Source: Corbicula japonica
Lineage: Eukaryota > Mollusca > Bivalvia > Venerida > Cyrenidae
Direction of reading: 5' to 3'
Length of the DNA stretch: 64,000 nucleotides
Assembly (NCBI GenBank): GCA_038501625.1
Contig: JAZAYU010000007.1
Location: 1,715,685 to 1,779,684, forward strand
This document shows, one piece after another, positions 47,301 through 60,900 of the stretch (its first letter is position 1; every line of letters begins with the position of its first letter). Both the position numbers and the translations under genes were made by a program. The notes beneath the pieces are model-generated. The model was not told the origin of the DNA and searched no databases. It saw only the letters and a list, made by a program, of their open reading frames with translations.

Positions 47301-49171
47301 CTTGAATTTCGCAATACCTGTTCCTAGAGCAGGGAAAGCAATAGACTCCATCTGTCTTTTCTCCGTTTCTTTGAGCGCTTTTATCATCACGGTTTTCCAT
47401 CCCTCAGCCTCGCTCTGAACACCCAGGTAGAATATTCTTTTGCATTGAAGGTTCGGCGCCGAAGAAGTCACAAGATTGTAACTTCGCAGTGTATCTTCTA
47501 TTTTGAAAATGTCTTGTAAATATTTTCAGCATTATTATAAATGTAGAACTCTAACTGATTATTATATACAATTATAGAGGTAGCATACCAACCTGAAATC
47601 TTACAAAGCAATGTTTTAGGGTGAATTATAATACATGTATTTCAAACTACTAGATATTAAAATTGCTAGTTTTTTTTAAATTTTAATCTCACATTTATAG
47701 CTATAATAGCATCGAGGATTTAGTGAAACATGATTTTGTTGCATACGTTAACAGTGCACATGTTACTGAAGAAGTGAAACAAACTGAGTCATGCATATCC
47801 AGAATGGCCACACTACGAAAACAAAACAGCCAAACATCAGATAGGAGAACAGAGCATGTTCATATAAATGATCAATTCCAAACACAAACAATTACAAAAA
47901 ACACGGTTGGAGGTTATAAAACTTAGATTGGAAACCAGTCTCAAATTTTAAGCATCTGATTGGATGAAATGGCGACCAGTCGCAATTTCAGCCAATCAGA
48001 TGCTTGAGATTTGAGACTGGTTTCCTTGCTCAGTTTTATAACCTTGGGCACAGAACCTGGGAGGTTACCGCATTGGAATGGTCTGTGACACAACAGCTGT
48101 TTACTATGTGTTTAAACGAAAAAATTAATATTGCCGTTTTATTTTCTTTAATTTATTAATCTATTCAAATCCCCTTCTAACTCTGGTTGAGAAATATCTT
48201 GTTTCAGTGGTTTTTAAACTGCAGCTTTATTTTTTTCATTAAATCTGGGCGGAAGGTTATAAAGCTGAGCAAGGAAACCAGTCTCAAATCTCATGCATCT
48301 GATTGGCTGCAATGGCGACCAGTCGCCATTTCAGCCAATTCGATGCTTGAGATTTGAAACTGGTTTCCACGCTCAGTTTTATAACCTTGGGCACTGATTA
48401 TGAGCGATAAAACTTGCACACATTTTCTCTTTATTTGTGTTGCCGGTACATTTATTTTAAAAGCTTTTTTTCTCTGAATGAAAAGATTAAGTTTACCTAA
48501 ATCTTTAACATTATCACAAGCTGTAAAAAGTGAACAGACTGTGAAATATAAATCCCATAAGATGTTGCCTGTAGGACATTACCAACCAAAAATGAAAAAT
48601 TTACGATACTAAACTAAAAATCATTCTTGTTATCATATATAAGTGGTAACGAAACCATTTTAATTAGTTTAGTTTGCTTGCATTTCTGATTTTTTGCGTT
48701 ATTAAGCTTGCGTTCATTATGATCATATATTTCGTGAATCCATGATGGGATATTTAACAAATCTTCTAGATATTTCGAGGAGTTAGTAATTAAAGGCGGT
48801 AATAAGATCATCTTGAGGTATTATAGAAAAAGATAACATATCGTCTCTTTCATAGAGGTATAAAATAGATGAAAACGGATCTTTGAAAGCCACCGAACAC
48901 GACAAATATGAAAATATAGCAGGCTCGGTTTGATTGAGCTTGTTCAAGGGCAGAAATGGAAATGCGCATATTACTTCTCACGCAAGAGACCTTGATTTTA
49001 ATGTTATACAGAACGTTTTATATTGTGAATATTTGTTTGTTATATTCGAAAATATGTTGTCAACGAAATAAGGAAATACCAATATGAGAGAGAGAGAGAT
49101 AGTATTTGTATTCAAATGTCAAATTAATTAACAAAATAAAACAGACAGACAGACAGACAGACAGACAGATT

Positions 49172-49238
<67 letters not shown>

Positions 49239-50029
49239 TCCTGCTAATGAAAAAAGAAGTCCTGGTAGAAATCGAACCAACGACTGTCAAGTCGATACTT
49301 CCAGAGAAGGTCACTCTATCCACTCGGCCACTGACACTTTCGAATGTTCGGCAATATGTTTAACGGTATGATACATATCCTTTTAATAAACACATTTCAG
49401 AGAAGAATCGGTGGACGAGTGGTTAGAGTCGCGGACCAGCGAAACAGTCGAACTGACTGGCGTTGGTTCGAATCCTACTGATTGGCGTTGGTTCGAATCC
49501 TACATAGAACACTCTTGAGTTACTTTTTATGTAATGTTCATTCGCTCGCATTCTATCTTATTTTATGTTTGAAAACAATAGATGCTTATCAACATACAAT
49601 ATATATAAACAGGTAACGAGTTTTTTATAACCTTAAATAGCTTATTTCGAAAAAAGTTCTGATTTGGATTTGGATGATTTTTCCTGAAGAAATACTAATA
49701 TTTATATCACAAAATGACAGTTTGGGATTAAAATGATTTTTATACAAATACAACGAATCCCCTCTCAAACGCTTTTCATTTTATTTGTAAACAATCTTCA
49801 AGTACCAACTTGAGAAAGTACACGTGCAGTGAGGTAGACAACGATAACAGATTTTGAGTTAACAACTAGAAATTGGAACTATTCCAAGTTCTTGTTAACA
49901 AATAGGATCTTATACTGCAATCGGGAATAAAGTACAAAAGAGAATAACCAAATATGTCTACATAATCTATGTAATATTTGTATTCAAATGTCAAATTAAT
50001 TAACAAAATAAAATGAGAGATAGATAGAT

Positions 50030-50064
<35 letters not shown>

Positions 50065-51909
50065 TGCTCACGAAAAAAGTAGTCCCTGGTAGGAATCGAA
50101 CCAACGACTGTCAAATCGACACTTCCAAAGTAGGCCGCTCTACCCACTCGGCCACTGACACTTTCGAATGTTCGGCAATATTTTTAACGGTATTATACAA
50201 AATAAACGTTATGTCCATGTACCTCCGGAATTGAAAATCGGTTTGGCATCTCTGTTTTGAGTCCGGTTATAAGTCCGGGGCTTATAACCGTGCGTACCAT
50301 AACTGATTTTCAACTACGGAAATACAGGGGAATCAACGGTTTTTGCTTTTATTTTATATAATATCCTTTTAATAAACACGTTTCATAGAAGAATCGGTGG
50401 CCGAGTGGTTAGAGTCGCGGACCAGCGAAACAGTCGAACTGACTGGCGTTGGTTCGAATCCTACATAGAACACTTTTTAGTTACTTTTTATGTAATGTTC
50501 ATTCGCTCGCATTCCATCTTATTTAATATTTGAAAACAATAGATGCTTATCAACATATAATATATCAAAACAGGTAACGAGTTGTTTTATAACCTTAAAT
50601 AGCTTATTTTGAAAAAAGTTCTGATTTGGATTTGGATGATTTTTCCTGAAGAAAAACTAATTTTTATATCACAAAATGACAGTTTGGGATTAAAATGATT
50701 TTTATACAAATACAACGAATCCCCTCTCAAACGCTTTTCATTTTCTTTGTGAAAAATCGTCAAGTACCAACTTGAGAAAGTACACGTGCAGTGAGGTAGA
50801 CAACGATAACAGATTTTGAGTTTACAACTAGAAATTGGAACTATTCCAAGTTCTTTGTTAACAAATAGGATCTTATACTGCAATCGGGAATAAAGTACAA
50901 GAGAGAATAACCAAATATGTCTACATAATCTATGTAATATTTGTATTCAAATGTCAAATTAATTTACAAAATAAAATGAGAGAGAGAGAGAGAGAGAGTC
51001 ATGCTCACGAAAAAAGTAGTCCCTGGTAGGAATCGAACCAACGACTGTCAAATCGACACTTCCAAAGTAGGCCGCTCTAACAACTCTGCCACTGACACTT
51101 TCGAATGTTCGGCAATATTTTGACGGTATTATACAAAATAAACGTTATGTTATGTCCAAGTACCTGAAGATCGGTTTGGTATCTCTGTTTTGAGTCCGGT
51201 TATAAGTCCGGGGGGCTTATAACCGTGCGTACCATAACTGATTTTCAACTACGGAAATACACGGGAATCAACGGTTTTTGCTTTTATTTTATATAATATC
51301 CTTTTAATAAACACATTTCACAGAAGAATCGGTGGCCGAGTGGTTAGAGTCGCGGACCAGCGAAACAGTCGAACTGACTGGCGTTGGTTCGAATCCTACA
51401 TAGAACACTTTTTAGTTACTTTTTATGTAATGTCCATTCGCTCGCATTCCATCTTATTTTATATTTGAAAACAATAGATGCTTATCAACATACAATATAT
51501 ATCAAAACAGGTAACGAGTTTTTTTATAACCTTAAATAGCTTATTTCGAAAAAAATTCTGATTTGGATTTGGATGATTTTTCCTGAAGAAATACTAATTT
51601 TTATATCATATAATGACAGTTTGGGATTAAAATGATTTTTATACAAATACAACGAATCCCCTCTCAAACGCTTTTCATTTTCTTTGTAAACAATCGTCAA
51701 GTACCAACTTGAGAAAGTACACGTGCAGTGAGGTAGACACCGATAACAGATTTTGAGTTTACAACTAGAAAATGGAACTATTCCAAGTGCTTTGTAAACA
51801 AATAAGATCTTCTACTGCAATCGGGAATAAAGTACAAAAGAGAATAACCAAATATGTTCACATAATCTTTGTAATATTTGTATTCAAATGTCAAATTAAT
51901 TAACAAAAT

Positions 51910-51968
<59 letters not shown>

Positions 51969-54900
51969 ATATTAGCAAATTATGAACATGTTGTTAGTCT
52001 CAAACGAAAGCCGCTACAACCAATTAACGGTAAAGCGGTAAAGAGAACCCGTGTTATTATCGCTTTAGAATAAGCACAGCCTCTCTAGTAATCTACGATC
52101 CAGCGTACACCAATATTGGAGTTGTCTAGCCAAGTACATGGTAAAGTTGTAATAAAAGCCAAACTGAAGTTTAGGTCGGTTTTCAACGATAACAGAACAA
52201 TAAGCATAAAAAATTGATTCAGCTAATCTCGATATTGCTGTCATTGTTCCAAGTTTAGAAAAAGAGATCATCATTTCTTAGAACATTAAATTGCATTTTA
52301 TTCAGCAGAAGGTATCTTCCAACAATAACCACGTGATTAATTAATACATGTTGCGACTAAATTTATTTTAAGCATTTCTTTTACATCAATTTAGAAATGT
52401 GAACAATGATTAATTTATTAATTTGCTCTATTCACTTACTTTTCTTTTCCAGTTCATCAACAATGGCCTGACCGCATTTCTTTAAAAGGCTTCGAGATGT
52501 TGCACCTGTGAAAAGATGAAAGGTAAACTTAAAATACTACTTAACATAAAAACGAAAATAACCTATAAATTAAACGAGTTTGTTTATGTACCCGACATAC
52601 GCATACATATAAAGACATGTTTTATTTTTACAACTTTGACAAATGTAGTTTCACGTAAAAGCATGGAATTTACATACAATACAATGTAGTTACTGAAAAC
52701 GGAAACCAAACGGATAGAAGTGCAAAAATAATCATGCCAAAATGAATCAACAAATGACATAAACAAACTCTAATGACTCAACAAAACAACCACCTAAGAA
52801 ATAGGTTAAGATAACTGTGCTGTGAATGATTACACAAATTAACAACAAAAAGATAAGCTTCAAAAGCGAAATAAAAAGAAAATGCACAAAACAAAGAGAA
52901 GCTGACGTAGAAGAACAACTAAACAATACTGTGGTAGCATTAAATTTTGCGGGGCAAAATTTTTACGTGTATGACTCGGATGACCATTTTGCGCGGACAT
53001 CAATTCGCTCAGTTTCTAATATAATAAGATATATTGTGGTAGATATTTCAAGGGGCTTGATTTTGCGCACATTGTCTAGCGCGAAATATGCGAAAGTTAA
53101 ACTCGCGCGAAATATAATTGTGCCACAGTACAACATCTTAAAAGTAGCTGCAACAGTTTAATGATCGAATATTATTATTACATCAGTAAGGACGATATGA
53201 AATAATGATTTATGATGAAAATGAAAAATTGAATAGACAAGAAACTCCAACCTTTGCGTAGGTCCAACGACAACGGTATACTGGTAACAATGCAGTCGGC
53301 GTCCTCCTTTAGTATGTCTCCTTCCTTTATATTTACTAATAAGCTACCAACTTGAATGGCATTTTCACCAGCATTTCCATAGTCACCATCTGTTGTTGTT
53401 TTTTGCAAAAAAGAAACAACATACATGTACATGAACAAATGAGGACGTATATTTAACACAACAAAAATACCTACTCATCTATTCATATAATCCTAGAAAA
53501 GTGAAATATGCATATCAGGAACCGCCTCACTCACAAAACACAGCTTCCCCACGCAGCGAAAAAGAATAGAGGAAAGACGCCACAAAGAATTAACGAAAAA
53601 GAGAACTCTTTGGGGATACCACCTTGGAGCGGTCAGTGGCAAAACAAATTTCCACTGGGGGTTTAAACCATGTTCTAGGGTGCACCAACCTCACACCTGC
53701 CCCAATAGGTTCTCATATCAACAAACAAGTAAAAGTTGTCTTGGTGAAATAACTCCAACTCACCCATCAGCTTAACAATGTTGCATGCAAAAGCACACAT
53801 ATAAAACATAAGAAGCTAATAGCATTGCAAAGCCAAAGGGGTGAGTGAAGTCGTATTTAAGCACCCACGTATATTATTCCATGCGTTGTTTGGCGGATCG
53901 CTTTTTGATTTTGATGTTTAACCATTTAAAAAGACCTCTTTTTAAACACCTACAAACAATATTCACAAATTATTTTAAGTGCTACAATTACAATTTATTT
54001 AATGATTTTCAGACACTGTGAAGTTTATAAATTTTGCTACCACTCACACTCGATTGCCCTGTTGACAGAAAGGTAAATACATCTATTATCTTGGACTTGT
54101 TGGGTGAAATAAACAATATATCAATATATCCGCCGCTTATTCATAATATAAATTCTATATAAAATATACGTATTTAACATTTTAACTATTCCTTTCTCGT
54201 ATTAAACTTTAAATAAAACGTTACCTCCAAAATTGGAAAATTTTCGAAGTCCTCGTTGGCTAAGATGTGTTCCTGTGTTCCTGCGCTGTAATTCGTCTTC
54301 AAATGCCTTCAATAGAGAATAAAAACTTGTACAAAAACTACTGTTTTATACACGGGAATTCAGAACCTAAATCATATTCAGTTATTTAAAAGGTAATACA
54401 TTGATAGTTCAAAAACTAAACATAAATTGTCAATTAGTCCAAACGTTTCTGAACAAGTTGCGAACCTTGTCATTAACAAGTCAACAAAACAGAGTTTATT
54501 AACAAAGTACAAACAGTTTCAGGGTTATTACAAACAACAATAAAGAGTGTATTTATTTTAACAAATATCTCCTGTCATTAAATGTTTTGTAGAGTAATCA
54601 CATACATCAAAGTTTGGATATTGTTCAAAGCAAGATGACTCACTTTGATTGTATCAGTATCTCTCTCGTAGATCACTATGCGGACTTCTTTGATACAGGT
54701 AGTTGTATATTTGTTTGCAAAGGCTCCAATGGCTGCGAATAATTCCCTTGCGACTACATCTTTGGGGTATCTGAGTTTTCCAGTGCCAATTGCAGGAAAT
54801 ACCATGCTCTGTTGTTTCAGCCTTTGAGTAGTCATCAGGCAGTTCAAAATAATAGCTTTAAGGTACTGAAAATAAATAGAATAGTTCTGTACAGATTTTT

Positions 54901-57900
54901 CACTTCCAGACTTTTCTTAGGATAGATTATATTCAAACCAGTTACTAGTAGTATTCGGATATTTTTTTTTCAAATCCTAATGCTTATTTTAAGTTTTTAG
55001 TAAAACTTTGTCTTATAAAAATATATACACTTTGGTTACTAATCAACTATTTATACTTCTGATCTTTTCTGGCTATAAACGACAGTATCCTTAGGTAATT
55101 TATGTAAGTCACTTTTTAATTACACAGGTTTTACATTAAAATATGTTCATCCATGTAATAGATTTTTTTCTTTTAAAGCAAGCCTGAAAATAATGTAAAA
55201 TATGTTTCTTACTGCAATAGATTCTTGGTCGTTCTTTTGATTCCATGCGCCCATGCATACATGAATCACTGACGAACACATCAGCTTATGTCCAGAAGTT
55301 ACAACGATTTGTCCATGTTGCAGTCCATTTGGGCAATTTGCAGTGACCTCCTCTTGGAGTTTGTCACCGCCTTCCTTTAACAGTGACGCCGATATCGTAC
55401 CGTAAGAAAGATTCAAAGATCTGTCTGTGACGTTCACAATAACATCCGCCTACAAATAGAAAAACAGCAATAAAACATGTGATCCGTGATCGTCCGCCTA
55501 CAAATAGAAAAACAGCAATCAAACATGTAATCCGTGATCATCCGCCTACAAATAGAATAACAACAATAAAACATGCAATCCGTGATCATCCGCCTACAAA
55601 TAGAAAAACAACTAAAACATGCAATCCGTGATCATCCGTCTACAAATAGAAAAACAGCAATCAAACATGCAATTCCTGATCATCCGCCTACAAATAGAAA
55701 ACAAACAGCAATAAAACATGCAATCCGTGATCATCCGCCTACAAATAGAAAAACAGCAATAAAACATGCAATCCGTGATCATCCGCCTACAAATAGAAAA
55801 AACAGCAATCAAACATGTAATCCGTGATCATCCGCCTACAAATAGAAAAACAGCAATAAAACATGTAATCCGAGATCATGGGAGTGTATATACAAAACAG
55901 AGTAACATTTTTGTTTCAAACAGATGAAAAGGTGGACTTTGAAAGCCGCAGAACACAACAAATAAAAAATACTGCAGGCTATTTTCGATAGAGCCTGTTT
56001 TGGGACAGTATTGGAAATATATATTGCTGTGCTGGTTAAATTCTAAGATTCAGGTGCTGAAACTGATCTTCTTTCAATTTTCACTCTAACAAATAAAAAC
56101 ACACGAATTCACAGTTTCGGAAGCTTCAAGAATTCAATGAGATCTCAACTTTCGTGAAGATTACAACAATAATCCTAATTATTCCTATGCGCTTCTGAAA
56201 AGTATATGGACCGTGTCGGCCCTACTATAATGCTGATGGCTGAATTATAATGAAAAGTATTATTTTTGGCTGACTGATCAATTTTACATATTTTTCCTGG
56301 TAGTGATAACTTTGAGCTTTCATAAATGGATATTGACGAAGGGCATTCATTACATGCTTAATTAATTAAAATTTGTGTGTCATTGAGCTGTTAATTATTG
56401 AGGAATCGAAGATCAAACAATTTGATTTAATATGGTTTTTGCTTCTTTGTAAAAAAAAATTGCAAATAAATAGTAAGGTCAAACTGCGTTTTTCGTTTCC
56501 GTTAGTATTTGCTTTTTTGCCTTACCTTTGATTTTGCAACTGATCCTTTTGTGACAGAGACCGAAATATTTCCAAGCTTGACTTGAACAGATCTTCTGAT
56601 ATCAGACTTTCCGGAGACAGGTTTACTTGGAGGATCTTTAAATAATGAAGAGATAAAAATCTGATAAACTGTTAATTTTTATTGAGATAGATAAAAAGGG
56701 AACTTTTGATGCCACCAAACACGACAAAAATGAAAATATCGTTTGATTGAACCTGTTCATGGGCAGTAATGGAAATGCATATTGCTGCCCACGCCGCCTA
56801 GCCCCGGGTTGAGCGCAACTCAATATTTTCTTTAATGAACAGTAAAATTTTGATCCATCCTAAACGATAGTATGCATATGGCGGTGAACATGGAACCTTC
56901 AATGCGGTATTTTGATATTAATACTATTCCATGTTCAGCGGCGTATGGTCCCCAGATAAATCAATCAGTTTGCCCTAAACAAACAAAAAACAATGGGCGG
57001 AACTAAACAAAAAATTGACAGGGGACCTGAGAATATAAATCCTGCATGTCACAATGTCAAAGGCAAAATTTAAACAAGAGGGCCATGATGGCCCTGTATC
57101 GCTCACCTGAGTACAAAAGTACTTTCAGCTTTACCCCAGGGCCAACATTTAAATAATGCTGGTAAAGGGTCTCTTTACAATACTCAACACGAAATATCTA
57201 AGGTCTAGTCGCATTAGTTTCAGAGAACAAGGGGTGTAGTTTGACACTAGCAAACATTCTTCATGTCTTCAGTTCTTACTATTTAGCTATGTAAAAATTG
57301 ATAAGCCCCTGGGTGGGGCCAATTCGAGCCTGGGGTCATGATATGTATAAACGTGGTAAAGGTCCACAAAGTGATGTACATGTAAAAATTCTAAGCTCTA
57401 TGTGTTATGGTTCTAGAGAAGAAGACTTTTACAAGATTTTTCCTATATAATTCTATATAAAATGGGCGGGGCCAATTTTGACCCAAGGGCCATAATTTGA
57501 ACAACTTTGTTAGAGGTCCATTAGACAATGTTTCATGCCAAGTATCTAACCTCTAGCCATTGCGGTTTTGGAGAAGAAGATTTTTTAAGTTTTCGCTATA
57601 TATTGATATAAGGAAAACCCATGACCTCTGGGGCGGGGCAAATTTTGACCCCAGGGCCATAATTTGAACAACTTTGTTAGAGGTCTATTAGACAATGTTT
57701 CATGCCAAATATCTAACCTCTGGCCATTGCGGTTTCGGAGAAGAAGATTTTTTTAAGTTTTTGCTATATATTGATATAAGGAAAACCCATGACCTCTGGT
57801 GCGGGGCAAATTTTGACCCCAGGGCCATAATTTGAAACACTTTGTTAGAGGTCCATTAGACAATGTTTCATGCCAAATATCTAACTTCTAGCCATTGCGG

Positions 57901-60900
57901 TTTTGGAGAAGAAGATTTTTTAAGTTTTTGCTATATATTTATAAGGAAAACACATGAACCCACCCGGGCGGGGCCAATTTTGACCCCAGGGCTATAATTT
58001 GAACAATCTTGGTAGAGGACCACTAGGTGATGCTACACACCAAATATCAAAGTTCTAGGCCTTACGGTTTCAGAGAAGAAGATTTTTAAAAATTTCATGT
58101 TCAAAATCTATTTTTATCCTCTGTGACCTAGATAGGCAATGGACTGGAACCATTTGAACAATTTTGGTAAAGCTTCATGCAAGTAACATTCCTGCCAAGT
58201 TTCAGCAAGATTGGCCCAGGAGTTCAGGAGAAGAAGTCGTTTGAAGAAAAAGTTGACGACGCACGGACGGACGACGGACATCAGGCGATCACAAAAGCTC
58301 GCCATGAGCACTTCGTGCTCAGGTGAGCTTAAAAGCAGGAAGTATATTTTTGGGGTGAATAATATCCGAATTATTATCTGGGATATTGAAACCACCCATC
58401 AATAAACTGACCGAAATATTTTAACAAAAGTAATTTTTAAGTATTATTAACATACTTCATAAGTATCTTGCTCAACGACCTTCAGAACACTGATTGGATG
58501 TAGGGGGGGGGGGGGGTGGAGACTTTTTACAGCCGCCACACGACATAAACAACACTACTGTGATATTACAATATACGAAAGGGGAACTTTGAGAGCAGAT
58601 ATATCCTCCGTCGGTTATTTAAAGAACACAGGACACCAGGCAGGTTTATCATTTAGTTTTCCATATAATAGAAAATTCATGCTTCCATTCGTTTACGGGC
58701 AACATTTTTAAGGTGAATGAGTTGAAGTTGTATCAACAAACATCTTGTACTTGTTGTACATGTTTAACCTAATAACAAAAAAGTGTTGTCAATGACCGTT
58801 TCAATAAAGTCTATTTTAAATTATTTTGGATAATATCTAGATGAGATTCAAAATAATTGGCATACATTTAAGTGAACATTGTGTTTATAGGTTTGTAGAC
58901 CTTTTCCGCTACAATATTATGTAAAACACTGATACAAATAAAAACACATTAAAAAGTATCCAGCAGAAGATGGACACTATCTCAAAATCTTGAAAAATAC
59001 ACAAGACGTAAGGAAAAAACTAAGCAATTACCTGACTTTCTGCGATCTCTGTCTGCTCCTCGTGTCTCGTCATGAAACTTTTTCATGAGCAAATATTTTT
59101 TAACAGCCCTTGTAAATTCTTCAACCACAGTTCGTTTCTTATCGCAAAGATAAATTTTTGCAAGGGTTGTGTCATCATTGCTGTGGCAGAACTTTTTAAT
59201 TGTTGACACAATGATTTCAGTCGCCAACTCCTCAGGGTATCTGAAAGTAAGTCGTAACGCCTTTAACGACAATAGCCCTGTTGCGATTATAATTCTTGCT
59301 ATTTAAAATTTATTTTTTTATAAGAACATGTTCTCTTGTGTGGCGATTCCTGGTATGCATATTTCCCGTTTTATGCATCGAAGTAAGCTTTTGTTATTTT
59401 TAGCAATTATTTTAATCTTTAGCCAAACGTTTCAAGCCATCTTGTTGTTTTTTTAAGTATCCCTATTAATTTTAAGAAATGTGCTAAGTTACTGTATTAA
59501 ATGAGTGATCAATATATCGTGCATGGTGTTGTATTCTTTGTATAATAATTTTTTTTCCTTACTTTGCGCCACCACATCCTATTGCCGGGAACGCAATTGA
59601 CTTAGCCCCCATTCCAGTCGCCCAATCTAAACAATTTATAACCGCCGTTTTAATTTTGCTTTCCGCATAACGCCCGCCTTGATATCCCGCTACATATATA
59701 TGAATTATATTTTCAGCTTGTAGATCCCCTGCTCTTGTTATACAGATTTCATCTTCCTCCAGTCGATCGTGCTTTTTAATATAATCAGCGCATTCTTTGA
59801 GAACCTGGCTGCCACCTAAAATAATATATACATAGTTAACCAATTTAATTTGATGTTAACCTCATAAAAATAGGAGAAAATAAACTATGAAAACCATCGA
59901 ACACGACACATATCAAACTATTGCATGATCGGTTTGGCCGAGCAGGCCTTTGAGAAGTAATAGAAAAGCATATTACTGTTTACGTCCCCAAGCCCCGGGC
60001 TAAGCGAAACTCAATATTTTCACAAATAAAAAAACGTGCTCAACGACCTTATTTATAACAGCACTGACTGAAAGTAAGGTGCGATTATTTTACAGCCGCA
60101 ACACGGCACAAAGACGTTTTGATAATGAAATAGGTGAAAAATAAACTTTAAAAGCCATCGGACACGACAAATTTCAAAATATTGCAAGATCGGCTAGACT
60201 TAGCCTGCCGATGAGCAAAAATGGAAATGCATATAACTGTCCTCGCTGCCAAGCCCCGGGTTAAATGCAACTCAATATTTTCACAAATATCCTCAATCGC
60301 CTTCAAAGAATGGAAGTGCATTTTGGAATAAATAACATTATGTTCATTATGGATACTTAAAAATGTAATACCCTCACCTGCCCTGGTACTTATGCTTTAA
60401 CAGAACTCCATCTGCAAACCAATTACATTGAACTAATAAATGTTCTTGTTATATAATACACGAGTCTTTATAGCGAAACACTCACCTTCCTTAAGTAGAA
60501 TCTTGCCAAGTCCATAGCTTAAGCTAAGCTTTTCATCAGCACTGTTCACAATAACCTGTGTGGAGAGTTTGGTGATGTCCCCTTGAACAACAATAACTGA
60601 AGTGTTCTCATTCACCTGGCATGTTAGTTTTGCCTCTATTCCTATTTCAGCATAAGCTTCTTCGTAGACGCCCTTTTCAACAATAAGGCAGCTAAGATCT
60701 TTTTCAATTGTATGAATATGTGATCTTCCGTGTGTACTTTTAAGGCTCTGAACGAAAAAAGGTTCGTCGATTGTATGCTCTCGACTTTTTACTGACTTAA
60801 CAATGTCTTCCATTTGTGATTTTGCCTGTGTGATCCCTTCTTCCGTGCCACTTATCAAAAACCCATTATGTTTAGAACAAAGGAGAACTTGCACTCGATG

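Larger units (their letters stand above)
49100..51965. repeat. Tandem triplication of a ~0.87-0.97 kb segment in a gene B intron
   Basis: Three direct copies start at about 49100, 49972 and 50937, and a fourth partial start at 51882 ends in a GA repeat. Each holds ATTTGTATTCAAATGTCAAA, a GA microsatellite, a minus-strand tRNA-like unit, a plus-strand tRNA-like unit, and a long unique tail ending near ATAAAGTACAAAAGAGAATA. Units 2 and 3 contain an extra ~150-bp foldback insertion absent from unit 1. Confidence 0.92.

Noticed and set aside
49060..49363. Serine/leucine and glutamate/arginine repeat open frames
   Set aside because: They are translations of a GA microsatellite.
52826..53161. 111-residue plus-strand open frame
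   Set aside because: Lies across a MITE-like repeat with inverted ACTGTGGTA ends, antisense within a gene B intron.
55573..55827. 84-residue open frame with repeated HAIRDHPPTNRK
   Set aside because: It is a translation of the 47-bp splice-site minisatellite; unit lengths not divisible by 3 and intronic position argue against coding.
55443..55880. CRISPR-like look of regular repeats
   Set aside because: Units are contiguous without unique spacers, in an intron of a eukaryotic gene.
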